Assembly (NCBI GenBank): GCA_949289345.1
Contig: CASENS010000015.1
Coordinates: 1 to 58,089 of the forward strand
Direction of reading: 5' to 3'
Source: an uncultured Bacteroides sp.
GTDB taxonomy: Bacteria; Bacteroidota; Bacteroidia; Bacteroidales; Bacteroidaceae
Length of the DNA: 58,089 nt
In this document: positions 9,588-18,249 of the stretch, in pieces
Layout: the number at the start of each line of letters is the position of its first letter
Numbering within the stretch: the stretch's first letter is position 1
Notes under the pieces: model-generated
The model's database searches: none
Told to the model about the DNA's origin: nothing
The model's input: only the letters and a program-made list of their open reading frames with translations
Position numbers and translations under genes: made by a program

Positions 9588-9939
9588 GCTATCAACTATG
9601 TATCCAAAACGTATACATGTCAACCACTTGGAGACAAAGTCATGGATACACCATAATTATATAACAAAGCACAACTGATGACAAAAACTGACTCTAAAAA
9701 CACCTTCGCTAAACAAACAGGCATTCGTTCTGTCAATTAATAAAAAGAAATCCATTGCAAGCATACACAGAAAAATAACATTACATTATCAGATTTAACC
9801 GATGAAAAAGAACGAAGAATATATCAATAATTTAAAAATCAACCAATTAGAAAAATAATTATCTTGTTTTTCACAACAGGAAGAATGCATAAAAAGGGAG
9901 GATAGTCCGCAAACGCCGAACTATGACAGGAAAGACAGC

Positions 9940-9954
9940 AAGCGTGAAACGCTT
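9940..9954 (-). terminator. Short hairpin after the HTH gene
   Basis: AAGCGTGAAACGCTT is a 6-bp stem with a 3-base loop lying 22 bases past the stop of the small HTH gene. The minus-strand downstream side is only mildly T-rich, so this is a weak terminator call. Confidence 0.35.
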
Positions 9955-9975
9955 TGCCATGAAGGTAAGATAGGC

Positions 9976-10215
9976 TCAATCAGCGTTCTTTTCCGGTTCC
10001 TCGTCCTTCTTTTTCCGCACTTCGTCCGAGTAGTACTTGAAGAAGTCGAAATTGAGGATACCCGAAATCTTCATCAGAACCTCCGTATCAATGGAGTACT
10101 TATCGAAGATTTTATACACATTCGCTCGTCCGCAAGACAAACGTTGAGCCAGCCAAACCACCGTGCGATGCCGCTCTTGCAGCTTCTGCTTAATCAGTTT
10201 GCCGATGTGTATCAT
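9976..10215 (-). CDS. Small helix-turn-helix DNA-binding protein
   Basis: A 79-residue protein. Residues about 5-60 look like a Cro/C1 (XRE)-type HTH: GKLIKQKLQE, then VVWLAQRLSCGRANVYKIFDKYSIDTEVLMKI, where WLAQRLS and RANVYKIF are the helix-turn-helix. A charged tail (RKKKDEEPEKN) follows. Proteins of this size and sequence type are frequent in Bacteroides, but targets are unknown. It stands alone, next to a palindrome-rich gene-free region. Confidence 0.8.
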   Translation of the reverse strand: MIHIGKLIKQKLQERHRTVVWLAQRLSCGRANVYKIFDKYSIDTEVLMKISGILNFDFFKYYSDEVRKKKDEEPEKNAD

Positions 10216-10331
10216 GGTTATTCCACATTCAAGCTCTTGCGCCCGGGCTCCACAAACGCAATGTTTTTTTGTATTAGTTAATATACAGGGAAAGACTTAG
10301 ATACAAGAATGGCGCAGAACCTAACTTTATC

Positions 10332-10450
10332 AAAACCTGAGGCTCTGGACCGCCCGCTAAAGTAACAAAGTTAAGCCCACGCCACGATACGGCACGGGCG
10401 TTTAACTTTTCATTCGTACTTTAGCGGGAATTGTCCAGATTCCAGGTTTT
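10332..10450. repeat. 119-bp imperfect palindrome
   Basis: The left arm starts AAAACCTG and runs CTGGAC, CCCGCTAAAGTA, AAAGTTAA, then a GCCC-rich part. The right arm mirrors it as TTAACTTTTC, TACTTTAGCGGG, GTCCAG, CAGGTTTT. The whole folds as one long hairpin with a central GCCACGATACGGC turn. It is one of two inverted-repeat elements in the 878-bp gene-free stretch 10216-11093. No coding sequence is inside. Confidence 0.75.
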
Positions 10451-10730
10451 CAGAATAAAAGCTAACGCTGTCTTATAAATATGTCCTTACATTTTTCTAC
10501 TTCATCTGTATTCTTTTTAGTTTTAATCGGCCTTCCTATTCATTGGTGAAGTCATGCAAAGGTACAAAATTACCGGAAAGGTGCAATCTTTCTTTTCATT
10601 TTTCTCCGAACTTATGCCTGTACACACTACCAACACACCGGACAGAGTTCCATTTTTCCCTTCTTCTTCTCAAACCACTTCTTCCACACCATGCCACGCG
10701 GACCTGCAAACGCCCTGCATACTTAGGAAC

Positions 10731-11019
10731 TTATACTTCGCACGGGATGAATTTATGCATTTAAATCAGAATTCCCCTCCTCTTGGAAAGAGGGGTGCCA
10801 ACGAGCAGGATGGTAGGACAAATACGCCACGTAAGCGGCTCCTATTCCTATATAATTTTAATAAGTCGAACCATGTTTTTCCTACCACCCCGGCCTAAAG
10901 GCGACCCCTCCTTCCAGAAGGTTGCTCTCCCCCGATAACGGGGGAGTTAGGAGGGAGGGAGAGTTCTGTTACCATTGAGAAAATATAAAATGCATAAATT
11001 CATCCCGCGCGAAGTATAA
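10731..11019. mobile_element. MITE-like element with 32-bp terminal inverted repeats
   Basis: The left arm 10731-10762 (TTATACTTCGCACGGGATGA...) and the right arm 10988-11019 are inverted copies differing at one base (GTGCG against GCGCG). Inside, further inverted matches (GGTAGGA with TCCTACC, and CCCCTC/GAGGGG runs) let the 289 bp fold into one cruciform. No transposase or other convincing protein is encoded. It resembles a non-autonomous miniature element or a large palindromic intergenic repeat. It ends 38 bp before the promoter box of the GSCFA gene. Confidence 0.65.
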
Positions 11020-11056
11020 TAAGACCCCACTTCATCAAAATTTCATTTTAAATCAC

Positions 11057-11064
11057 TATTTTTG
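11057..11064 (+). promoter_or_regulatory. -7 box for the GSCFA-murF/alr unit
   Basis: TATTTTTG fits TAnnTTTG and lies 29 bp before the ATG of the GSCFA gene. No convincing -33 TTTG is seen at the usual distance. Confidence 0.5.
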
Positions 11065-11093
11065 CGCATTTACAATCTAAAAAAAACAGACTA

Positions 11094-12083
11094 ATGAACT
11101 TCTTTACTTCGGTAGACATACCTAAGGATCTGCCTCACCTGACGCACCGGGATCACCTGCTGCTGATGGGCTCATGCTTTGCCACAAACATGGGCGTGCG
11201 GTTGGTGAACGCCAAATTCTCCTGTTTGCTCAATCCTTACGGCGTGCTTTACAATCCGCTGTCCATTTCAATGGCCATCCGTGAAGCATTAGACGGAAAA
11301 GTGTACACGGAGGCGGACTTGTACGAACACGAAGGCTTGTGGCACAGCCAGATGCACCACGGGGATTTTTCCTCTCCCACTCCCAAAGGAACCTTAGAGA
11401 ACATCAACAAGCGATTGGACGAGTTGCGTGCCTTGTTGCCAAAATTAGATTATCTGATACTGACATGGGGCTCAGCCTGGGTGTATGAGGACATACAGGC
11501 AGGACACATCGTGAGCAATTGCCACAAGCTGCCCGAACGTTGCTTCAACCGGCGACGCTTGTCGACAGATGAAATCGTGTCGGATTATGCGGACTTACTC
11601 CTTGCCTTGCGGAATGTCTGTCCTGAATTGAAAGTCCTGCTTACCGTCAGTCCTATCCGCCATATACGGGATGGGCTGCATGCCAATCAGTTGAGCAAGG
11701 CAACATTATTATTGGCTATAGACGCTTTGAAAGCACGTTTTCCCGAATCGGTGTTTTATTTCCCAGCTTACGAGATTGTGCTGGACGAGTTGCGCGATTA
11801 TCGGTTTTACGCTCCGGACATGGTGCATCCCTCCGAAGTGGCGGTGAATTACGTATGGGAACGCTTCTGCTCCTCCTGCCTTTCAGAGGGATCCGTATAT
11901 GTGATGAACGAATGTGAGCAAATTCATAAAGCGCTCGAGCATAAGCCTTTCCAACCCGGTTCCAATTCTTATAAGTTTTTTTTAGAAAAAACTTTGTTAA
12001 AAATAAACCGACTTAAAGAAAAATACCCGTACTTAGATTTCGAAAAAGAAATAGAAATATGTCGTATTCGATTGAACAAATAA
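11094..12083 (+). CDS. GSCFA-domain protein
   Basis: A 329-residue protein carrying the name-giving GSCFA motif at residues 26-30 (LLLMGSCFATNMG). The family is related to SGNH/GDSL hydrolases; DMVHPSE near residue 243 supplies the usual catalytic Asp-x-x-His late in the fold. Substrate unknown. No signal peptide is seen, so it is probably cytoplasmic. Its last 25 bases overlap the start of the MurF-Alr gene, which implies translational coupling and a possible link to cell-wall or lipid chemistry. That link is inferred from context only. Confidence 0.88.
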   Translation: MNFFTSVDIPKDLPHLTHRDHLLLMGSCFATNMGVRLVNAKFSCLLNPYGVLYNPLSISMAIREALDGKVYTEADLYEHEGLWHSQMHHGDFSSPTPKGTLENINKRLDELRALLPKLDYLILTWGSAWVYEDIQAGHIVSNCHKLPERCFNRRRLSTDEIVSDYADLLLALRNVCPELKVLLTVSPIRHIRDGLHANQLSKATLLLAIDALKARFPESVFYFPAYEIVLDELRDYRFYAPDMVHPSEVAVNYVWERFCSSCLSEGSVYVMNECEQIHKALEHKPFQPGSNSYKFFLEKTLLKINRLKEKYPYLDFEKEIEICRIRLNK

Positions 12084-14599
12084 CAGAAATGATAGGAGCC
12101 CGCCGCATAGGTGAGGCTCCAGCCACTATAAACTGGTTGTTAACGGACAGCCGTTCACTAAGTTTTCCAGAAGAGACATTATTCTTCGCCCTGCCCACCA
12201 AACGTAATACGGGTGCGAACTACATCCACGAATTGACAGAACGGGGTGTCCGCAATTTTGTGGTGAGCGAGGAAGACTATGGAAATGTAGAGCGAAGAAT
12301 GAAGGACGAAAAATCTGAAGTGGCACCGGCACCGGACGGAAACGCCACATGCCCCATTCAATATTCTTCGTCAAACTTCTTGGTGGTTTCCAACCCCTTG
12401 AAAGCCCTTCAGAAATTGGCGGAACTGCATCGGACCCAATTCGGCATACCCGTAGTGGGCATTACGGGAAGCAATGGAAAGACCATCGTAAAGGAATGGT
12501 TGAACCAACTACTGGGAGACGACCATCGCATCGTACGTTCGCCCCGTAGTTATAACTCCCAGATAGGCGTGCCTCTGTCCGTATGGCAGATGAACGAGGA
12601 CAATGATTTGGCCATCTTTGAGGCGGGCATCTCCGAACCGGGCGAAATGCGCGCCTTGGAAGCCATCATCAAACCTACCATCGGTATCCTGACCAACATT
12701 GGCGGGGCTCACCAGGAAAATTTCTTTTCTCTACAGGAGAAGTGTATGGAGAAACTCACTTTCTTCAAGAATTGCGATGTCCTTATTTATAATGGAGATG
12801 ATGAGTTTATCTGTAATTGTGTGTCAAAGTCATTGTTTTCTTGTCGGGAGATAGCTTGGAGCCGCAAAGACCCCGAACGCCCGCTTTACATTACAAAGGT
12901 GGAGAAGAAGGACGATTGCACGGAGATAAGCTATCGTTACTTAGAGATGGAGAACCATTATACCCTGCCCTTCATTGACGATGCGTCCATTGAAAATTCG
13001 CTCCATTGCCTGGCGGTATGCGTCTATCTGATGTTGCCTCCGCGGAAGATAACCGAGCGGATGGCTCACTTGGAACCGGTGGCCATGCGCTTAGAGGTGA
13101 AGGAAGGCAAGAACGGATGCCTGTTAATCAACGACAGTTATAACAGTGACCTCGGCTCATTAGACATTGCGCTCGACTTCCAATACCGGCGTTCATTGGC
13201 CACAGGACTAAAGCGCACACTCATCCTTTCGGACATATTGGAGACCGGGCAAAATGCGACTACGCTTTATCGGCGTGTAGCGCAATTAGCGGATAGCCGG
13301 GGTGTACAACGCATTATCGGTGTAGGTCCCAATATCTCGTCCTGTTCAGAGAGTTTCAGCATGGAGAAAGCTTTCTTTGCAGACACCCAAACTTTGCTGA
13401 AGTCAATCTCTCGCGGAGATCTTGCCTTGTCCAAAGAATTGGTTTTGATAAAAGGCGCGCGCAAATTCGGTTTCGATAACCTGACCGAAGCGCTGGAAAA
13501 GAAAGTGCACGAAACCATTCTGGAAGTAAACCTAAGCGCAATGGTGGCCAATCTGAATTACTACCGCAGCAAGCTAAAACCGGAGACGAAGATGGTGTGC
13601 ATGGTGAAGGCATCAGCCTACGGAGCCGGTTCCTACGAAGTGGCAAAGACACTCCAGGAACATCATGTGGACTATTTGGCCGTAGCCGTGGCCGATGAAG
13701 GCGCAGACTTGCGTAAGGCAGGCATCACGGCGGACATCTTGATAATGAATCCGGAAATGACCGCTTTCAAGACATTGTTCGACTATAAACTGGAACCGGA
13801 AGTCTACAGTTTCCATTTGCTGGAAGCGTTAATAAAGGCTGCGGAAAAGAGCGGTGTCACCCATTTTCCCATCCACATCAAGCTCGACACAGGCATGCAC
13901 CGTCTGGGCTTTGCCCCCGAAGACATGCCCGAACTGGTACGTAGGTTGCAAGGACAAAACGCAGTCATCGTACGTTCGGTCTTCTCGCACCTGGTTGGAA
14001 GTGATGAAGCACGCTTCGACGCCTTCACCCGCCATCAGATAGAAACTTTCGAGGCCGCTTCACAAGTCTTGCAAGCCGGCTTTCCGCACAAGATATTACG
14101 CCATATATGCAACTCGGCAGGCATCGAGCGTTTCCCGGGTGCGCAGTTCGACATGGTCCGCTTAGGCATCGGCCTGTATGGCGTCAGCCCTATAGACAGC
14201 TCTATTATTCACAACGTCAGCACTTTGAAAACCACCATTCTGCAGATACACGATGTGCCTCAGGAAGACACCGTAGGCTATAGCCGGAAAGGACATTTGA
14301 CCCGCCTTTCGCGTATCGCCGCCCTGCCCATTGGTTATGCCGACGGATTGAACCGACGCTTGGGAAATGGCAACGCTTATTGTCTGGTGAACGGGCAACG
14401 CGCGCCTTACGTTGGAAACATCTGCATGGACGTGTGCATGATAGACGTGACGGGCATTGATTGCAAGGAAGGTGATACGGTGGAAATCTTTGGCGACCAT
14501 CTGCCGGTGACGGTGCTTTCCGATGTACTGGAAACTATTCCTTACGAAGTGCTGACCAGTGTATCCGCACGCGTCAAGCGGGTCTATTTTCAAGATTGA
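12059..14599 (+). CDS. murF-alr: MurF-alanine racemase fusion
   Basis: Bifunctional cytoplasmic enzyme for peptidoglycan precursors. The N-terminal half (about residues 1-470) is UDP-MurNAc-tripeptide:D-Ala-D-Ala ligase with ATP loop GITGSNGKT at 134-142. The C-terminal half (about 475-846) is a PLP-dependent alanine racemase. Its PLP lysine is at about residue 517 (MVKASAYGAG), the catalytic Tyr is in VGYSRKG near 741, and LPIGYADGLNR follows. One chain therefore makes D-Ala and adds the D-Ala-D-Ala dipeptide; Ddl, which joins the two, is not in this window. This fusion is known in Bacteroidetes. It begins inside the GSCFA gene in another frame, so the two are coupled. Confidence 0.96.
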   Translation: MSYSIEQITEMIGARRIGEAPATINWLLTDSRSLSFPEETLFFALPTKRNTGANYIHELTERGVRNFVVSEEDYGNVERRMKDEKSEVAPAPDGNATCPIQYSSSNFLVVSNPLKALQKLAELHRTQFGIPVVGITGSNGKTIVKEWLNQLLGDDHRIVRSPRSYNSQIGVPLSVWQMNEDNDLAIFEAGISEPGEMRALEAIIKPTIGILTNIGGAHQENFFSLQEKCMEKLTFFKNCDVLIYNGDDEFICNCVSKSLFSCREIAWSRKDPERPLYITKVEKKDDCTEISYRYLEMENHYTLPFIDDASIENSLHCLAVCVYLMLPPRKITERMAHLEPVAMRLEVKEGKNGCLLINDSYNSDLGSLDIALDFQYRRSLATGLKRTLILSDILETGQNATTLYRRVAQLADSRGVQRIIGVGPNISSCSESFSMEKAFFADTQTLLKSISRGDLALSKELVLIKGARKFGFDNLTEALEKKVHETILEVNLSAMVANLNYYRSKLKPETKMVCMVKASAYGAGSYEVAKTLQEHHVDYLAVAVADEGADLRKAGITADILIMNPEMTAFKTLFDYKLEPEVYSFHLLEALIKAAEKSGVTHFPIHIKLDTGMHRLGFAPEDMPELVRRLQGQNAVIVRSVFSHLVGSDEARFDAFTRHQIETFEAASQVLQAGFPHKILRHICNSAGIERFPGAQFDMVRLGIGLYGVSPIDSSIIHNVSTLKTTILQIHDVPQEDTVGYSRKGHLTRLSRIAALPIGYADGLNRRLGNGNAYCLVNGQRAPYVGNICMDVCMIDVTGIDCKEGDTVEIFGDHLPVTVLSDVLETIPYEVLTSVSARVKRVYFQD

Positions 14600-14644
14600 A
14601 GGAGAAATAAGCAGGCAAGAGATGGAAGTTTGCCCTAAAAATCT

Positions 14645-14652
14645 TATCTTTG
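14645..14652 (+). promoter_or_regulatory. -7 box for tatA-tatC
   Basis: TATCTTTG matches TAnnTTTG 35 bp before the tatA ATG. The nearest upstream TTTG is too close to serve as a standard -33 element. Confidence 0.45.
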
Positions 14653-14686
14653 TCGCACTTTACAAATAGAAATTTATAGAAAAGCT

Positions 14687-14905
14687 ATGACCGAATTACT
14701 GTTATTGAACCTTCTGCCCAGTGGCTCCGAATGGATTTTCATTGTTGTCATTATCCTGCTATTGTTCGGAGGAAAGAAAATCCCCGAACTGATGAAAGGC
14801 CTTGGCAAAGGCGTGAAAAGCTTCAAGGAAGGCGTAAACGAAGCGAAAGACGAAATAAACAAGGCGAAAGAAGACCTGGACAATACGGACAAAGCGAAGA
14901 AATGA
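14687..14905 (+). CDS. tatA: Twin-arginine translocase subunit TatA
   Basis: A 72-residue TatA/E-type protein that forms the variable pore for folded proteins in the inner membrane. One transmembrane helix (about residues 12-30, [21 protein letters not shown]) is followed by the signature FGGKKIPEL hinge and an amphipathic Lys/Glu helix. The tail is charged and soluble. It ends 6 bp before tatC. No separate TatB is present, so the system appears to be the minimal TatAC type. Confidence 0.95.
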   Translation: MTELLLLNLLPSGSEWIFIVVIILLLFGGKKIPELMKGLGKGVKSFKEGVNEAKDEINKAKEDLDNTDKAKK

Positions 14906-14911
14906 CGGGCT

Positions 14912-15712
14912 ATGTCCGAAGACAGAGAACTGACATTTTGGGATCATCTGGACGAACTGCGCAAAGTCCTTATTCGGATATTGGCAGTGTGGTTCGTCTT
15001 GGCAGTGGGTTATTTCACGGCAATGCCTTGGCTTTTCGACCGGGTGATATTGGCACCGTGCAGCAATGATTTCATTTTTTACGACCTCCTGCGCCACATC
15101 GGTGAAAGGCTCGACTTACACGATGAATTCTTCACCCAGGAGTTTCATGTTAAACTGGTCAACATCAATCTGGCCGCACCTTTCCTGATACATATGTCCA
15201 CGGCCTTTTGGATGTCCGTCGTAACGGCCATGCCTTATTTATTCTATGAGGTATGGCGCTTCATCAACCCCGCACTCTACCCCAACGAAATGCGTGGAGT
15301 GCGCAAAGCGATGGCGATAGGCACAGGGATGTTCTTTATTGGAGTCCTGTTGAGCTATTTCATGGTCTATCCGTTGACGCTTCGTTTCCTTTCCACCTAT
15401 CAGCTCAGCGAACTGATTGAAAATCAAATTTCACTTAATTCCTACATCGACAATTTCATGATGCTGAACCTTTGCATGGGAGCGGCATTCGAGCTACCTT
15501 TAGTCGCTTGGTTGTTGTCCCTGTTAGGTTTGGTAGACAAAGCCTTCTTGCGGAAGTACCGGCGGCACGCCATTGTCGTCATTGTTATTCTGGCCGCAGT
15601 CATCACCCCTACGGGAGACCCCTTTACGTTATCGGTAGTAGCCATTCCTCTTTATCTGCTCTACGAATTGAGCATCTTGATGATAAAGAATAAAGACGCG
15701 GAGGCTGATTAA
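14912..15712 (+). CDS. tatC: Twin-arginine translocase subunit TatC
   Basis: A 266-residue, six-helix inner membrane protein that recognises RR signal peptides. The N-terminal TFWDHLDELRKVLIR is the hallmark TatC segment. Later landmarks are FLIHMSTAFWMSV, PYLFYEVWRFINPALYPNE and the GAAFELPLVAW helix. The ITPTGDPF loop near residue 232 is also typical. Directly downstream of tatA with room for a ribosome site, and in the same operon. Confidence 0.96.
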   Translation: MSEDRELTFWDHLDELRKVLIRILAVWFVLAVGYFTAMPWLFDRVILAPCSNDFIFYDLLRHIGERLDLHDEFFTQEFHVKLVNINLAAPFLIHMSTAFWMSVVTAMPYLFYEVWRFINPALYPNEMRGVRKAMAIGTGMFFIGVLLSYFMVYPLTLRFLSTYQLSELIENQISLNSYIDNFMMLNLCMGAAFELPLVAWLLSLLGLVDKAFLRKYRRHAIVVIVILAAVITPTGDPFTLSVVAIPLYLLYELSILMIKNKDAEAD

Positions 15713-15825
15713 GTCGCGGTAATCCTAAACCCAACATCAACTCCTTGCATGGCTCCGGATAAGGTTTGCACATCTTTGCGGCAAGTTTTATCATCACAGG
15801 ACGAGTGCTGCCATTCTCTTTCTTG

Positions 15826-17727
15826 TCACCGATGTGTGTCATTCTTACATAGGACAGATGTTGCTTTACTCTCAGAATTTATGGGCATATTTAATGCTGT
15901 TTCTTCAATAGTATCCGTAAATTCTTGAATAACAGCGATGAAACGTTCGCCGTAAGCGTCACGCTTATGCTGTCCTATGCCAAAAATTTCACCGAAAGCC
16001 TGGAGGGTGGTAGGTCGTTCGGTGGCCAGTGCGTGAAGTGATTTGTCGGACATCACAATGTATGCGGGCCAATGGTTGGCTTCCGCTATTTGTTTCCGCA
16101 GTTCGCGCAGGCGTTCAAACAGGATTTTGTTTTCAGCCTTTTCAGTATTCGTCTCTTCTTTCTTGCCCAATTTGTACTGTCGCTCTTTATGACTTTTTAC
16201 TCGCAAGTCTTCACGTTCGATAACAGCCAATTCCGCCCGTTTACGTCCATATAAAACTTCTTTTCCCAGTGGTGTTACTTTCAAATGACGGTCTTCGTTA
16301 TAAGCTATTTCTAAAAATCCCATTTGTAACATCTGCAACAGGTAGTCTTGCCAATCGCGGAAAGGCACATCACGTCCGGCTCCGAAGGTTTTCAGCAGTT
16401 GGTATCCTTTGGCGGTAACTTCGCCGGAATATGTGCCGTGCAAGATTTCAGCGGTCAAGGTAAATCCTATTTGTTCCTTTGTCCGCATAATGGCGGATAA
16501 CGCTTTTTGTACATGCTCAGTGCCGTCAAAATGTTTGGGCGGTGCGATGCACACATCACAGTTCCCGCAATTACGTTCGGCCGTTTCATTAAAATAGTTC
16601 AACAGAATGCGTCTGCGGCAAACTTGCGCCTCTGCATATTCCTGCATCCGTTTCAGCTTTTCCAGATTAATTTCTTTTTGGCCGCTTTCATCAACGAACC
16701 TGCGGAGGGTTATCAAATCTTGCACATTGTAAAAAAGCAGTGTTTCCGTAGCCAATCCGTCTCGTCCGCCGCGTCCGATTTCCTGATAAAAACTCTCAAT
16801 GCTTTTAGGCAAATTGTAGTGAATGACAAAACGAACATTGCTTTTATCGATTCCCATGCCGAAAGCTATTGTCGCTACGATGACATGGATGCGGTCGTTG
16901 ACAAAATCTTCTTGTACCTTATCCCGCTCCTCCATGGATAACCCGGCGTGATAGATACCGACCAGTACACCGTAAGCGCGCAATTTTTCCGCAAGTTTCT
17001 CTGTGGTCTTGCGGGCAAGGCAATAAATGATGCCACTTTCGTGTGAATGCCGTTTGATGACACTCATTATTGTACGTATCTTATCTTTTGCAGAATATCC
17101 CCGTTTTACATCCAAACTGATGTTCGGACGGTCGAAAGAACCTATGAATAATTGTGGATTCTGCAATCGTAAACGCTCTACAATGTCCGTTTTGGTGATT
17201 TTATCGGCAGTTGCGGTCAAGGCTATAACCGGAACAGTCGGAAATTTATCATGCAAGATACCTAATTGAGTATATTCAGGGCGGAAGTCATGTCCCCATT
17301 GGGATATACAATGGGCTTCATCAATAGCGAACAGCGATATTTTTAGACCTTGTGACATCCAAGCGATTTCAGTCATGAGCCGTTCCGGAGATATATACAG
17401 AAGTTTCACTTCTCCTTGCAGACATCTTTCACGGATAATCCTGTTCTTCGACTCGTCATTGCCGCTATTGATCGTTTCTGCTTGGATACCGTTGGCGCGC
17501 AGTGCCTCTACTTGGTCTTTCATTAAAGAAATAAGCGGTGACACCACAACAGCGGTTCCGTTGAGCATTAAGGCCGGTATTTGAAAGCAAATAGATTTAC
17601 CTCCGCCGGTAGGCATCAGCACAAGAGCGTCTTTCCCTTGTAAAATATGGCGGATGATTTCTTCCTGCATCGGTCGGAAAGTATCGTAACCATAATAGGA
17701 TTTTAATATTTGTTGAAGTGTGTCCAT
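15826..17727 (-). CDS. recQ: ATP-dependent DNA helicase RecQ
   Basis: 3'-5' superfamily 2 helicase acting in recombination and fork repair. Walker A PTGGGKS is at about residues 39-45, with DEAHCISQWGHDFRPEY at about 136. Motif VI sits around QEIGRGGRDG. The RecQ zinc site is built from CRRR...CGNCDVC near 375-395, followed by a winged helix. A C-terminal HRDC domain (about 530-605) then precedes a short tail. The 633-residue length is normal. It is divergent from the Lys-rich mini-gene and the Dna2-like gene across about 380 bp and convergent with tatC. Confidence 0.96.
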   Translation of the reverse strand: MDTLQQILKSYYGYDTFRPMQEEIIRHILQGKDALVLMPTGGGKSICFQIPALMLNGTAVVVSPLISLMKDQVEALRANGIQAETINSGNDESKNRIIRERCLQGEVKLLYISPERLMTEIAWMSQGLKISLFAIDEAHCISQWGHDFRPEYTQLGILHDKFPTVPVIALTATADKITKTDIVERLRLQNPQLFIGSFDRPNISLDVKRGYSAKDKIRTIMSVIKRHSHESGIIYCLARKTTEKLAEKLRAYGVLVGIYHAGLSMEERDKVQEDFVNDRIHVIVATIAFGMGIDKSNVRFVIHYNLPKSIESFYQEIGRGGRDGLATETLLFYNVQDLITLRRFVDESGQKEINLEKLKRMQEYAEAQVCRRRILLNYFNETAERNCGNCDVCIAPPKHFDGTEHVQKALSAIMRTKEQIGFTLTAEILHGTYSGEVTAKGYQLLKTFGAGRDVPFRDWQDYLLQMLQMGFLEIAYNEDRHLKVTPLGKEVLYGRKRAELAVIEREDLRVKSHKERQYKLGKKEETNTEKAENKILFERLRELRKQIAEANHWPAYIVMSDKSLHALATERPTTLQAFGEIFGIGQHKRDAYGERFIAVIQEFTDTIEETALNMPINSESKATSVLCKNDTHR

Positions 17728-17739
17728 TTATTTTGGCGG

Positions 17740-17747
17740 CAAAAATA
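17740..17747 (-). promoter_or_regulatory. -7 box for recQ
   Basis: On the minus strand TATTTTTG lies 12 bp before the recQ ATG. The leader would be very short. No -33 element is evident. The rest of 17728-18105 contains no supported gene, only a possible coding remnant at 17905. Confidence 0.4.
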
Positions 17748-17904
17748 GGAATAAAATGCCACATGGCCTAATGGAAAATATCAATTTCTACGATTTTGGA
17801 ATGTCAGGAACCTAAAAGGTGATACTTATAAAGTCGTTTGTTTTTCATATAGTTTTTTTGCTTTTTACATCGGGGCGTTTGAATTTATCAATCATGACAT
17901 ATAA

Positions 17905-18006
17905 GACCTCATCAAGTCACTGGCCCGTTTTTCTGATGATTTGCGGGACGAACAGGACTTAATCTACTCAATAATGGACAAAATCAAGCGACATGTAACT
18001 CTTTAA
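17905..18006 (+). pseudogene. Possible coding remnant
   Basis: Thirty-three open codons ending in TAA read DLIKSLARFSDDLRDEQDLIYSIMDKIKRHVTL. The string has the charge and hydrophobic periodicity of an amphipathic helical protein tail but has no start codon in frame and a stop just before it. It could be the last piece of a decayed gene, or chance. No family recognised. Confidence 0.2.
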
Positions 18007-18105
18007 CAAGTTTAACTGACATGCACTTTCCTTGGTACATACTTTGTATCCTTCCGTGTGACAAAATAAAATATGTTTCACTTTTAAAAAAGAGGAGGTT
18101 CTACG

Positions 18106-18225
18106 ATGGGAGCAGCCGGAAATAAAAAACCGAAGAAACCCAAAGATAAGCACCATGTACCGGCATACGAGAAAGAGGAAGCACTGCTGGAAGCAAACAA
18201 GAAGCCCGGAAGCAAGAAAAAATAA
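18106..18225 (+). CDS. Small Lys-rich protein (39 aa)
   Basis: The product reads MGAAGNKKPKKPKDK then HHVPAYEKEEALLEANKKPGSKKK: 14 lysines, several prolines, and one short acidic helix in the middle. An unusually strong Shine-Dalgarno (AGAGGAGG at 18091-18098) lies 7 bp upstream of the ATG, which is rare for Bacteroides and argues for real translation. It ends 24 bp before the Dna2-like helicase start, so the two probably share an mRNA. Its basic, disordered character suggests nucleic acid binding; this is inference. Too short for standard gene calling. Confidence 0.6.
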   Translation: MGAAGNKKPKKPKDKHHVPAYEKEEALLEANKKPGSKKK

Positions 18226-18249
18226 GTGCTTTTTTGTACCTTTGCTCGC

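Noticed and set aside
15624-15842. A 72-codon minus-strand frame between tatC and recQ
   Set aside because: It overlaps tatC antisense for 89 bases and ends in low-quality sequence. Part of it looks protein-like but I cannot tie it to any family.
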